From assembly GCA_949987565.1 (NCBI GenBank), contig OX465103.1:26080725-26144724 (forward strand): a stretch of 64,000 nucleotides of DNA, in the 5' to 3' direction. Positions 39,270 through 51,300 of this stretch are shown here, in pieces. Position numbers and translations under genes: made by a program. Origin of the DNA: Luidia sarsii (taxonomy: Eukaryota; Echinodermata; Asteroidea; Paxillosida; Luidiidae). The notes below the pieces were generated by a model, which did not search any database, was not told the DNA's origin, and saw only the letters and a list, made by a program, of their open reading frames with translations. Numbering within the stretch: position 1 is the first letter of the stretch; every line of letters begins with the position of its first letter.

Positions 39270-40909
39270 ATTGTATAGTGGCGGGTACCGCGTTGCATCA
39301 TAGCTATAACATCATGTTATTGTTAATAATTATATCTATGAGTCAAACTTGGCACAATTAGTAACTCAACTTCGTTTCGGGTTGTCAAGAGACCACAAAC
39401 CTTCCACATAGTACTTCCACCATGCAAACATTCAAGTCTTATCTAACAGTAAAATCAGCACAAAAACAACAACGACGAAACATTGACGAAAATGCAATCA
39501 TAACTGCACCTTGTCATGTCCATTTTTAAGAAAAATGCCCCAGGTTTACCCGTCTGTGGCTCTTTTCTTCGAACACGCAACAGCCGTCGACCGCTTCGAT
39601 ACGCCGCCAACGTTTGACGTCGTTTACGGATCCACGTGCCCCGGAAAGAAAAACACAGAGTTTTGTGGTAGAGGAAAACAACCAAAAAAATCGACAACTA
39701 TTTTGCAATCGTTTCTTCTACTGACGCGGTGTCGATCGTTAAAACAGTCCCCATCATTGAACTTATGAAATATGTAAGGCAACTTGCTGGTGGACAAACG
39801 AGGATGGCAAGGCATGTCAACATAGAGACAAACTGCACGCATGTTTCATTCATAGAGATTCAAAACAAGAGCAAGGTCCGTTTGGAAGAAAATGAAAATA
39901 GATTGTCTATTCTATCGGACGGGTTTGTTGAATTTAAAGGGTCTCTGCAATAAATACCAGTCAAGCTCCTTTTCTGCTGCCATCTGGGGATCTGTTGAGT
40001 CACAAATTGGTCATTCCTTGTTACCTTTAAAAAATATCCTTATAAACAATGAGGGCGCTATTGTAAGGTCATGTCAGGAACCCAAAGTTTAAAAACATAA
40101 GAAAAACATTCAACTTTCGAACTGTAAATTAATCCCTCTGGATTAGGTTTGATAGAAAATTCCTTCATTAAATGATTATATTAGCATACATTTTGGCGGT
40201 AAATCAACAGGTTTAAGGATAGGTCTGCATGAGAAACCAGACATTTTGTTTGCATGATCCTGTGATGACATCACAAATTTACCCATGAATACTGAAAATC
40301 TCATTAGCATAAAAACTGAAAACTTACACACCCAGAATGAGTGTGAAAACAGTCCGATTGTTAGCACCATTGCACAAACAGTTCTGTAGTATGGATCTAA
40401 GTGATATATGTGAATAGCAGGGACCCTTTAACATGGTCACTCGGCGTATTTGTTTTTCCACATTTATAGATTCGATTATCATGAATGTGTGCCGCCCAAA
40501 CAAGTACCGAATACATGAAGATTGTAATAAAATGCCTAAGAAGGAATAACCTTTATAATAATCATATAGCAAATCACTGGGTCATTTTATTCTTCTTTTC
40601 AAAACAAATCATTTGTGGGTTTGTTCAATTACATGACAAACCTATGCGGTAAGACTGTGTGTACAGTACAACGTTGTGGTTTCACACCAAATTTGTTTTA
40701 ACCATAAACAAAATCAGACATATTTTGAAGTAATGCCTCAGAAATTATCCTTAAAATCCAAAATATTGACAGAAATTGGTTTTTTGTTAGCATCTGAAAG
40801 CTGTACTGTTCAGCTTTTCCTCCGATACCTCATCAAATTGCAATTTATTAATACAGCATCTGTTTCTGTTATAAGTATTGCTTTTTTGTCCCCACCGAAT
40901 CCTCTATAT

Positions 40910-41556
40910 GTGACCTGCTCCGTGAAAATGAGTCAGATGTAGCATAATATAAACTTGAGATATCCACATAGCTGGATAGACCTTATCTAGAGCTTTTTTT
41001 AGGCATTTGTTGGATATGCACAGCATGTCGCATTCCGGAGATATGGCAGTTTAAAAAAAATTCCTTTTTTTTTCATTTTTCATTTTCAACCAAACTGTTA
41101 ACAGATAAAACAAGAGGTGATATACAAAAATGTTGCAAACTGCTTACTGACTAAAATAACCAAAATGTAAATCTTAAAATTTAGTGGGCCTGACGTTTCG
41201 ATCCTAGCAGGACCTTTCTCAAAGGCAGAGTCACTCTGCCTTTGAGAAAGGTCCTGCTAGGATCGAAACGTCAGGCCCACTAAATTTTAGATAAAACAAG
41301 AGTTAAAGATTTATACTGTATTGTCAGACATCCTAAGAAGTTTCTTTTGTCAATGTACACAGCATTTTCTTAATACTAATTGTTACTTCTCATGAAGGAT
41401 TATGGAAGTTAAGATCCTAAAGAATTCAGAAATGAAAAAAAAAAAAAAAATATGGTGAAAAGTGAAGAAAAAAAACCCCACCCTTTCAACATTGAATCGC
41501 CTATAACGCATTATCATGCCGTGCAACATCTGACTCATTTTCACAGAGCGGGTCAC
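40910..41556. mobile_element. GTGACC-like element (647 bp) with nested palindrome, ATAT target duplication
   Basis: Ends GTGACCTGCTCCGTGAAAAT and ATTTTCACAGAGCGGGTCAC with ATAT on both sides. The subterminal sequence differs from the main GTGACC family, so it is a sister family. Contains the Penelope tail palindrome at 41175-41289. Confidence 0.8.
41175..41289. repeat. Perfect 115-bp palindrome of Penelope-type tails
   Basis: Two 57-bp arms, exact reverse complements, around a single C at 41232. The left arm begins TAAAATTTAGTGGGCCTGAC. Confidence 0.95.
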
Positions 41557-41734
41557 ATATCGTTGTTTGTGATCGACACATCTGCGCTCTCTGCTCTGGG
41601 GTGATTGACATTTTGGTCGTTTTAGTCAGTAAGCGGTTTTTGCAACGTTATTTTGCATATTACTCCATTCAGAGCAAACAAATGTAGGAAAAGCTAACAG
41701 GAAACTTTTGAACGAGTTTTCAAAGTGGCAATAA

Positions 41735-41840
41735 AGATGGAAATCGCCCAGAACTTGAACTCAGGACCTCTGGTTCTGCGTACCAGTGTTCTACCATCTG
41801 AGCTATCCGGCCCTTCAGATGGTGGCCTTCCCAAAATAGT
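41735..41840 (-). mobile_element. tRNA-derived SINE head (family 2)
   Basis: Minus strand: GGATAGCTCAGATGG and GAGGTCCTGAGTTCAAGTTC. Lies between the two genes, downstream of LTA4H. Confidence 0.7.
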
Positions 41841-42241
41841 CAACTAGTCTGTCGGGGTGGGGGCGCCATTCAGAAGCATTTCAACTATTAACTGCTGTCT
41901 ATCTCCGGGTGATGTCTCCACTCACAGTAGTGTAGAGGTAAACTAAGGCCATGTATCATAGATGTATGAATCTCGAGAGAATGTACTCAACAAAAAGGTA
42001 TGAAATCGAGAAGGTCAAAACCTTCTTGCAGTAAGGCGAGATGGTCTGGTGCCTTTTTTTTCATGATGTGGCTTCGTTTACCATCGGTAAGTTCGACAAA
42101 CATCGAGCTCCGATTAGGGAAGATTGATTTCGTGGGGTTTTTTGGGTTTTTTTTTTAAGGAGTTTGTGCTTCTTTGTGGACTGGAAGATCCCGTCTCATC
42201 GCAGTCACCGCCTCCTTGTGGGGTTTGCATGCTGACGCTTC

Positions 42242-42260
42242 GGGGGGGGGGGGGGGGGGG
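42242..42260 (-). other. C19 tract at the start of the LTA4H 3' UTR
   Basis: The plus strand has 19 consecutive G, so the LTA4H transcript has C19 beginning six nucleotides after the stop codon. Poly-C tracts can bind PCBP/hnRNP K-type proteins. The exact length may be affected by sequencing of a homopolymer. Confidence 0.6.
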
Positions 42261-42266
42261 CTCCTC

Positions 42267-42399
42267 TCAGATGCTGGTTGGCTGGCTGTCGTTCAGGTCT
42301 TTGCCAATCATGGTGGCCGTGATTGGGTGCATGCCCCCCTTGTGCCTCTCAAACGTGGCCGTGGCCTGGTGCCGTGCTGCCGGGAAGTTGAACAGATCC
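42267..42399 (-). CDS. LTA4H: LTA4H exon o (C-terminus and stop)
   Basis: Encodes [20 protein letters not shown], then [20 protein letters not shown] and TSI followed by TGA at 42269-42267. The M-H-P-h-T-A-x-h-h-G-K-D-L ending is diagnostic. Six bases after the stop the transcript runs into 19 consecutive C. Confidence 0.97.
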
Positions 42400-45300
42400 C
42401 TGGGACCGCAAAGGAAAGGAGAGAGAGAGAAGAGTGAGAGAGAGAGAGGAGAGAGTGAGAGAGAGGAGAGTGAGAGAGAGAGAGAGAGAGAGGGGGAGAG
42501 AGAGAGTGAGAGAGAGGGAGAGAGAGAGGGGGGGGAGAGAGAGAGAGGAGAGTGAGAGAGAGAGGAGAGTGAGAGAGAAAGAGAGGGGGAGAGAGGAGAG
42601 TGAGAGAGAGAGTGAGAGAGGGAGGGAGAGAGAGAGAGAGGGAGGGAGAGAGAGAGGGGGCAAAAGAAAGAAGGGAGGGAGGGAGAGAGGAGAGTGAGAG
42701 AGTGAGGAAGAGGGAGAGGGGGAGATAGATGGAGAGAGGGGGAGATAGATGGAGAGAGGGGGAGATAGATGGAGAGAGGGGGAGATAGATGGAGAGAGAG
42801 GGAGACAGAGGGGGAGGGAGTGAGAGAGGGAGAGGGAGACAGAGGGGGAGGGATAGAGTGAGAGAGAGAGTGAGAGAGAGATAAAGAGAGAGTGAGAGAG
42901 AGGGAGAGGAGGAGATAGAATGAGAGAGGGAGAGAGAGAGAGGAGAGTGAGAGAGGGAGACAGAGGGGAGGGAGAGAGAGTGAGAGAGAGGGAGAGGGGG
43001 AGATAGAAGGAGAGGGAGAGAGAGAGGAGAGTGAGAGAGGGAGGGAGAGAGAGAGGAAGAAAGAGAGAGAGTGAGAGAGAGTGAGAGAGACAGTGAGAGA
43101 GAGAGGGAGAGAGAGAGACAGAGGGGGATAGAGAGAGATAGAGAGAGAGGGGGATAGAGAGAGATAGAGAGAGAGCGAGAAAGAGGGAGAGAGGGAGATA
43201 GAGAGAAGAGAGGGAGAGAGAGAGTGAGAGAGAGGGAGAGAGAGAAAGGGGATGGGATTGCCGGCATCTCACCAGAAAATCGGCCGCGCGAACTTGAGGC
43301 GCCCCCACTTGACGGCAAAGGCCAGGGCGTCGTCCACGATGGGCCGGTGCCCCGCTCGGATGCAGAGGCGGAGCCAGCGGAAGACGATCTCAGCGTTGCC
43401 GCTCCCGCCGAAGCGGTAGGCCTCCTCCATGACTCGGATGTGGTCTGCTGAGAGTGGTGCCTGTGGGTGAGAGTGTTTGGGGGGTAGGGGGTAGGGGGGA
43501 GGGGGGAGGGGGGGGGTGAGGGATGGACGAGGTGAGGGAAAACCGTGAGATCCACGATGCTGAGTTCTGTTTTGCTTTTTGGCGGTTTCATTTTTTTTGT
43601 ATAGAAAATGCTAATGTGAACAATAGCCCTGTCAAAATTTTAAAAGAAATTCACAAAGGCCAATCAATGGTCCACAGCATCTCGCCAGATTATAAATATT
43701 GATGGTAATATAAAGGATGAAAAATTGGTTTATTATGTAAGGAGAAATTTATGTGATATACAAAAATGTTGCAAACTGCTTACTGACTAAAATTACCAAA
43801 ATGTAAATCTTAAGATTTAGTGGGCCTGACGTTTCGATCCTAGCAGGACCTTTCTCAATGGCAGAGAAAGGTCCTGCTAGGATCGAAACGTCAGGCCCAC
43901 TAAATTTTAAGAGAAATGTATGTACTCGGCTTTTGATGGTTTGAAGACCAGAGACACGAGATTGCACCAACGTCATGATCAGGGAGACTATTCCACATTC
44001 TAACGGCCACGAGGATAAAACTACTATCAAGCCAGTGTGTCCTTGCAGCAGGGATTGTCTTTCCCCTGGATGACTGTGAGCATGCGGTGGCAACCAATCA
44101 TTGGCTTCTTAAGTTGGTAAACTGTGGATGTGCCATGTTGAGGTTCCAATATGGGCGATTTAGAGTCCCCTAGAAACTCTAGGGCAGTTTACAATAGTGC
44201 GCCCTCAAGAGATTGCAAAGCAAAAGACATATAGCTGCCAACCTACCATATCTTAAACGGAATTAGGAATACTTCAAACCACATGGGAATACATGTGTAT
44301 TTCCACTAAGCCAAAAATCGGAATCTTTTGTCAAGAGCTTTTTAAAAGTGATAATTGTTTACCAAAAAAGAGGAATGGTACCTCCAAGATAGGAATGGTC
44401 GGCAACTATGGAAAGGGTCAACAGATTCCGCGGATTTTATTTGGCCAATGCGTTGCAAACTCTTGAGGGCGCACTTTTGTGAATCGCCCGAATTGACTTG
44501 CACTTCTCAGCCAAAAGGGAATATCATTTGCCTGAATACTTTTCTACTTTTCAAGGAAGAATCCTAGATGTTCTTTTTCGAGCTTATTCCGTCGCTTCAT
44601 TCAAACGTCCGTCACAAGAGCGTGGACGTTACGGGTTGGTACTGCACTTTCCCGGTCGCTTCCCCCCTCCTCTGTTTGCCCGGCCTGAAAAACGAACGGA
44701 ACAAACTGAAACCGACGAATGTTCCTACCGCCAGCAGAAGTTGGGACAGCACTTCGACGACCTGCTTGGAGGTCAGCGCCCTGAGGTCGTCCGCGGAGAA
44801 GGAGCCGAGATCGGTGGGGGCGGCCTGACACCAACGCTGGCAGAGAGCCGTGCACTCGCGGCTCAGCGTCGTGTCGTACCTGGGGAAAAGGCAGCCGCAG
44901 AGGGGAGAGTGGGACGGAGGGAAGGAGGGAGGGGGGGAAGAGTACACACACAACGGAATCGTCAATCTCACAAGTAAAACAAAACTCGGAAGGTTGTTCA
45001 TCTCAGAAAAATCTCAGGAAAAAAAAAAAATTTGGCTTGATGATGTCGTTCATCCTAACTGAACTGTTATGAACGGCCTTCGGCAATCGCGGGAAATTTG
45101 GGCGTTCCAAGTCGGATGGCATTTTTCAGATTTACTACAATTCAGAAATTGGTCCTTTTCCAAAACCTGGCTTAGGCTCAGGCTCCATCTTTGCCGCTCT
45201 TTCCTTTGTCCATTTCAAAGTGCAAAGTACAATGCATGAAAACGGGAGACCTTTGGCTTTTTTTTTTTAATGCTACACTGCATTTTTGAAAGAGAATCAA

Positions 45301-48300
45301 AAGCTGCCTTTTCAGCTTTTGGATAACAAAGACAAAGCCGGAGCCGAAAGGGTTTTGGAACAAAAGGCCACAGAATGGTCTCAGCAATGTTGAGGAGTTG
45401 GTGCTGTTGGACCTTCCTCACGTTGGGGTCATTTAAGTCAGTATAGCCTGGCTCCCACGGGCGCGTCAGTCTCGGCTGTCAGACGGAGACGAAGCCTGAG
45501 CCCAAGCTCGATCCATGGATTCATAAAGGGTGCTGGGAAGAAAGGGTCGTGTGTGAACATCATCTGTCTGTTCTTACTCCGGTTTGATTGGAGCCATCCC
45601 GGGCTGGAAAAACCAGGCATCCCAGTCCACGGCATCAAACACTGATTGCTAGAGGATGGAAAAAGACGGAAAACCAGTCCCATCAGTCAACAGAAACCAA
45701 TGGAAATCTATAGAAATTTGGTTGAAATTGATTGGATATCTGACTGGGTGACTGAGTGGAAGAGTGAACGAGTGAGTGACTGACTAAATGACTGAAGAAA
45801 GGAATGAAGGAACGAAGAAACAAAGGAAGGAACGAACAAAGTAATGAACAAATGAACAAACGAACAAAGGAATGAAGGAACAAAGGAACAAAGGAACGAA
45901 GGAACGTAGCTACAAAGCAACGAAGGAATGAAGGAATGAATGAAAGGAACGAACAAAGCAATGAATGAATGAACAAATGAACAAACAAAAAAAGGAACGG
46001 ACGAAGGAAGGAAGGAACAAACGAATGAATAAACGAATGAACAAATGACTGAACGAAAAAAGGAACGGATGAATGAACAAATGAACAAATGAACGAACGA
46101 ACGAATAAACGAACGAATGAACAAACGAACAAACGAACAAACGAACAAACGAACAAACAAACAAACAAACAAACGAACAAACAAACGAACAAATAAATGA
46201 ACGAGTGACCAAACCAAGGAATGCCTAAATGGATTTTCAAATGCATGAACAATTCCAGCCACAAATCGATCACAGCAGAATGAAGAAGTTCTTAGGAAAA
46301 AGAAAATCTTGAAATCAATTCGAGTTTTTGCATTAGACCACTTTATCATGTGCCGTGTTCTCAGTGGGGTTGAAGACCAGAAGTTCTCAACTTTTTTGCC
46401 AAACGTGGAGAGTGACAGAGAGGATCATCACCTTGTCCTGGAAGTAGGCATACAGATAGTCCTTCCAGTCCTGCGTGGTGATGCTCTTGTACTTGAACTT
46501 ATCGATGTAGGATCTCAGGAATGCTTCAAACTCACCTGCAGGGACAAGACACACAATAAGTCACCGTCCCCCACAAATGAGGGATTTCCCCCCCCCCACT
46601 GCCATTCCTCATGTGCTTGCTTGAAAGTAAAAGGATGACTGGAGTTTTGGTTCTCACTTCCCTGTTCACTCGTTTCAGTTCAAATCTCACTCGGTCTGTA
46701 CTGACAGTACACACATGGATTTGGCATACACGATGGTGCGGCCTATACATCAGCACCTGAATGTTATTTGTTAAGTCTTTGTGGGTGCTGCGGCTGCGGC
46801 TGCGGCTGTGTTGTGGACAGCGCTGCAGTGCGGGGAATCTTTCCCACCCAGCATGAGAACTGAGGCGTGAAGAGTGACCGGCTCTTTTCAGAGCCACACT
46901 CCATCTCAAAAAGGAGATCCATAATGGTGTCATCGCAGAACCTCCAACTCGGTACTTCCACCGTGCCAACCCTTCAAGTCTGACGTGATGATTGAATGGC
47001 CCGTAAGCCTCCGCTGTACCTTCACTGCCGATGAGCGTCTCCAGATAGAACAGCAGCGTGGAGCCCTTCTCGTAAGGTACCGAGGAGAAGGCATCGTCTG
47101 GGTCCACATCCTTCAGGTCAGGAATGAGGTGGGTGTAAGGATGGCCGGCCCCGTATCTATCGACCTGATGAACCAATACACCCCCAACCCCCCCCCCCCC
47201 AAAAAAAAAACCCAAAAAAAAAAAAAAAAAAAACAAATATTCGAGGGATTAATTTGACTTTAATTGAAAATCATAAATTGGTCAAATAAGATTTGAGGCT
47301 TTCCATGATGGGTGAAACAATATAGGAGGGTTTGCGGTGAAACCATGTATTTAGGTCTCTTAAAGAAGAGGTATGGTTCTGAAAAGAACCTGGGTGATAA
47401 CTCGACCTTATCTATGGTCACAGATCTACCTTTAACACCAAGCGAGTAGATACCCCTGTGGGACATCACTTCAATCATCCTAATCATTCCATTCTTGACA
47501 TGTCTGTACAGGGTATAGTCTCTTCGCCATCGGAGGAAAGATGCTGTCCGCCTCAGCAGGGAAAAACTGTGGATTAAGGGTCTCCGCACTATCCCACATC
47601 AAGGCCTCAACATCCAGGAAAGGGAATGACTAATCCTCACCTCATTAATCCCTCTTTTCGTTCATCTTCCCTGTCCCTTTCCCCTTTGATCTCCCACCTC
47701 CCTCCTGTCCCTTTGATCCTCCCCAGTCCCCACCCTTTTGTTTGTTTTCCCCTTTAATCTCCTCTCCCTTCGTGTGTACATCTGCATCCCACTCCCTTCC
47801 CTTTTGTCCTTCCTCTGTCATGTGTGTCAGGGCTTTCCTTCCCCTGACTGTCTGTGTATGTCCTTGTCACTTTGCCTTTGAGAAAGGTCCTGCTAGGATC
47901 AAAACATCGGGCTCTCTAACTTCTGAGATAAATTGGAGAAAAACCTGCAGTCTTTAGATGGTGGCCATTTTAATGAAGAAGATGTCTTCAAATGCTTATA
48001 AAATGCACATTTGTACGTACTCCACTACTCTACTACTCTACTATTACATGTATCTGTGTTGTCCTTGTCACTCTGCCTTTGAGAAAGGTCCTGCTAGGAT
48101 CAAAACGTCAGGCCCACTAAATTTTAAGACTCTACTATTAAGTTAATTTTAATACCAGTAAGTACTTCCAGTAAGTTTAATTTTGCCACAGAAATTTAAA
48201 ACTCACTCACCGAGTTCTGTAAGGCTTTCCATCCTCCTGTGTCCAGAAAAGCAAATACCCAAAAAAAGAGAGGAAGAAGATAAAATAGCCGGCAGTGGCT

Positions 48301-51300
48301 TCAAAAAAGGAAATTCATTTCTGGAAACCCAGCGACAAGTTTGAATGAGGGATCCACAGATGCTGGCTTTGAGTCGAGGCGCAGTGACTCCGGACTCTTC
48401 GGCTGAAAGCCAAGACGAGTGGAAGACAATGGCTTTGCCCTTCAGAGTGTCGAGGCATGATAAAAACTACAACGGCGAGAGCTGTAGTGGCTTGATACGG
48501 CCTGACAACCTTTTTATTTCATTACCCTAATACTCAGGCATGCAACTCTTGAATTGTAAAAAAAAGAGGAAAATGGCCGAATGAAACTGCGAGCGCGAAG
48601 CACGAAGCCCTTACAGCGTGTGGTTTGGGGCCCGCTTAAGGGCCCGGAAAAATGTTGGATTTTAGATGCTCTGTGGTTCATACTGAGCAGTTTGTGACAA
48701 CTTATGACTTTAAGCTGAGTGACAGATTTTAACCTTTTTCAATGCATACATGTACAACCAGATTTTTTTTAAATTTTTTTTTACACAAAATGAAAAGTAA
48801 ACATCAAATTTTTTACCCTGATCTCAGCACGTGTTTTATATAATAGTTCGGGGGTAATAAATATCCAGATGCATTTTTTTTTTTTTTCATTTTTTTTCTT
48901 TTCATTTTTTTTTTTTAATGGCCGAATTAAAAAAAAAAACGGAAATCCGCAGATCCGCGGAAAAGTTGCAAGCCTGAATACTGTCTCATCTCAAACATAC
49001 CCCAAACCACTGGGAGTCGTTTTCGACTTATCCTATGTATAAAGGCCGCCGCACACGAGAGCTATCTGCTGAGCAAACATTATCTCGAGGTCGTTAGCTC
49101 AGCACAAACTTTTGGTGAGATTTCTGCCTCAAGAGGCCATGAGACCAATATCTGTCATGGGTCGTGTTTTATTTTTTTTTTTCGCCTCTCGTGGATGAAA
49201 ACTCATTGTGTGCGGCGACTTGAGCTACACGCTCATCAAAAAAAAAAACATAGCAACCGGCCAATGAAAGCGCACGACCTATTCACGTGGTTGCCAAAAT
49301 CAAACAGGATAGAAATTGGTCTCACGGCCTCTTGAGGCAGAAATCTCACCAAAAGATCAGCGCACACGGTGAGCTACGTGCTGAGCTAACCGACGGCCTC
49401 GAGAATTTTTTTTGGGCTCAACAGATAGCTCTCGTGTGCGGCGGCCTTTAAGAGCAAGCTGACGCAGGGTCTCCCAGATGGACTGTATCCGGGTACGAGA
49501 AATGGGGGTTGTTGGTGCGGTGGCTTTGGAGGCGAGACGGAACGGCAGGCCTACCTATGGCTTCAAAGTGTCGCTGCTTCTCGCCGTGCATCCGGCCCGA
49601 GATCTTGCGCTCCACAAAGACGGTGAAGCCCTCGTTGAGCCAGAAGTGCTGCCAGTTGCAGTTGGTGACCAGGTTGCCCGTCCAGCTGTGGGCGATCTCG
49701 TGGGCCACCACCTGGGGTTGAGAAGGACGGGTTGAGATGCCCAGTGGGTTGGGTGCCCATTGGAGTTCCCATTGGTTTTGGAGATGGGTTGGTGGGATGG
49801 GATAGAGTGGGTTGGGTGCCCAATGGGTTGGGTGCCCATTGGGTTCCCATTGAGGTTGGAGATGGGTTTGTGAGTTGGGTGGAGTGGGCAGGTTGGGACA
49901 GAGTGGGTTGGGATAGAGTGGGTCGAGTGCCCAGTGGGTAGGGTGCCCAGTGGGTTGGGTGCCCAGTGGGTTGGGTGGAGTGGGCAGGTTGGGATAGAGT
50001 GGGTTGGGTGCCCAGCGGGTTGGGTGCCCAATGGGTTGGGGATGTGGTGAGTTGAGTGGAGTGGGCAGGTTGGGATAGAGTGGGTTGGGTGCCCAGCGGG
50101 TTGGGTGCCCAATGGGTTAGGGATGTGGTGAGTTGGGTGGAGTGGGCAGGTTGGGACAGAGTGGGTTGGGATAGAGTGGGTTGGTTGCCCAGCGCGTTGG
50201 GTGCCCAATGGGTTAGGGATGTGGTGAGTTGGGTGGAGTGGGCAGGTTGGGATAGAGTGGGTTGGGTGCCCAGCGGGTTGGGTGGAGTGGGCAGGTTGGG
50301 ACAGAGTGGGTTGGGATAGAGTGGGTCGAGTGCCCAGTGGGTTGGGTGCCCAGTGGGTTGGGTGGAGTGGGCAGGTTGGGATAGAGTGGGTTGGGTGCCC
50401 AGAGGGTTGGGTGCCCAATGGGTTGGGGATGTGGTGAGTTGAGTGGAGTGGGCAGGTTGGGATAGAGTGGGTTGGGTGCCCAGCGGGTTGGGTGCCCAAT
50501 GGGTTAGGGATGTGGTGAGTTGGGTGGAGTGGGCAGGTTGGGACAGAGTGGGTTGGGTGCCCAGCGGGTTGGGTGGAGTGGGCAGGTTGGGACAGAGTGG
50601 GTTGGGATAGAGTGGGTCGAGTGCCCAGTGGGTTGGGTGCCCAGTGGGTTGGGTGGAGTGGGCAGGTTGGGATAGAGTGGGTTGGGTGCCCAGAGGGTTG
50701 GGTGCCCAATGGGTTGGGGATGTGGTGAGTTGAGTGGAGTGGGCAGGTTGGGATAGAGTGGGTTGGGTGCCCAGCGGGTTGGGTGCCCAGTGGGTTGGGT
50801 GGAGTGGGCAGGTTGAGACAGAGTGGGTTGGGATAGAGTGGGTCAAGTGCCCAGTGGGTTGGGTGCCCAGTGGGTTGGGTGCCCAGTGGGTTGGGTGGAG
50901 TGGGCAGGTTGGGACAGAGTGGGTTGGGATAGAGTGGGTCAAGTGCCCAGTGGGTTGGGTGCCCAGTGGGTTGGGTGCCCAGTGGGTTGGGTGGAGTGGG
51001 CAGGTTGGGACAGAGTGGGTTGGGATAGAGTGGGTTGAGTGCCCAGTGGGTTGGGTGCCCAATGGGTTAGGGATGTGGTGAGTTGGGTGGAGTGGGCAGG
51101 TTGGGACAGAGTGGGTTGGGATAGAGTGGGTCGAGTACCAAGTGGGTTTGGTGCCCAGTGGGTTGGGTGGAGTGGGCAGGTTGGGATAGAGTGGGTTGGG
51201 TACCCAGCGGGTTGGGTGCCCAATGGGTTAGGGATGTGGTGAGTTGGGTGGAGTGGGCAGGTTGGGACAGAGTGGGTTGGGTGCCCAGCGGGTTGGGTGC

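Noticed and set aside
42308..43591. 427-residue Ser/Leu/Pro-rich frame
   Set aside because: It reads through the GA-repeat intron of LTA4H in the wrong frame for the flanking exons.
45683..46349. Phe/Val/Cys-rich, apparently membrane-spanning frame of about 200 residues
   Set aside because: Comes from the complement of the GAAC tetranucleotide repeat, not from a membrane protein.
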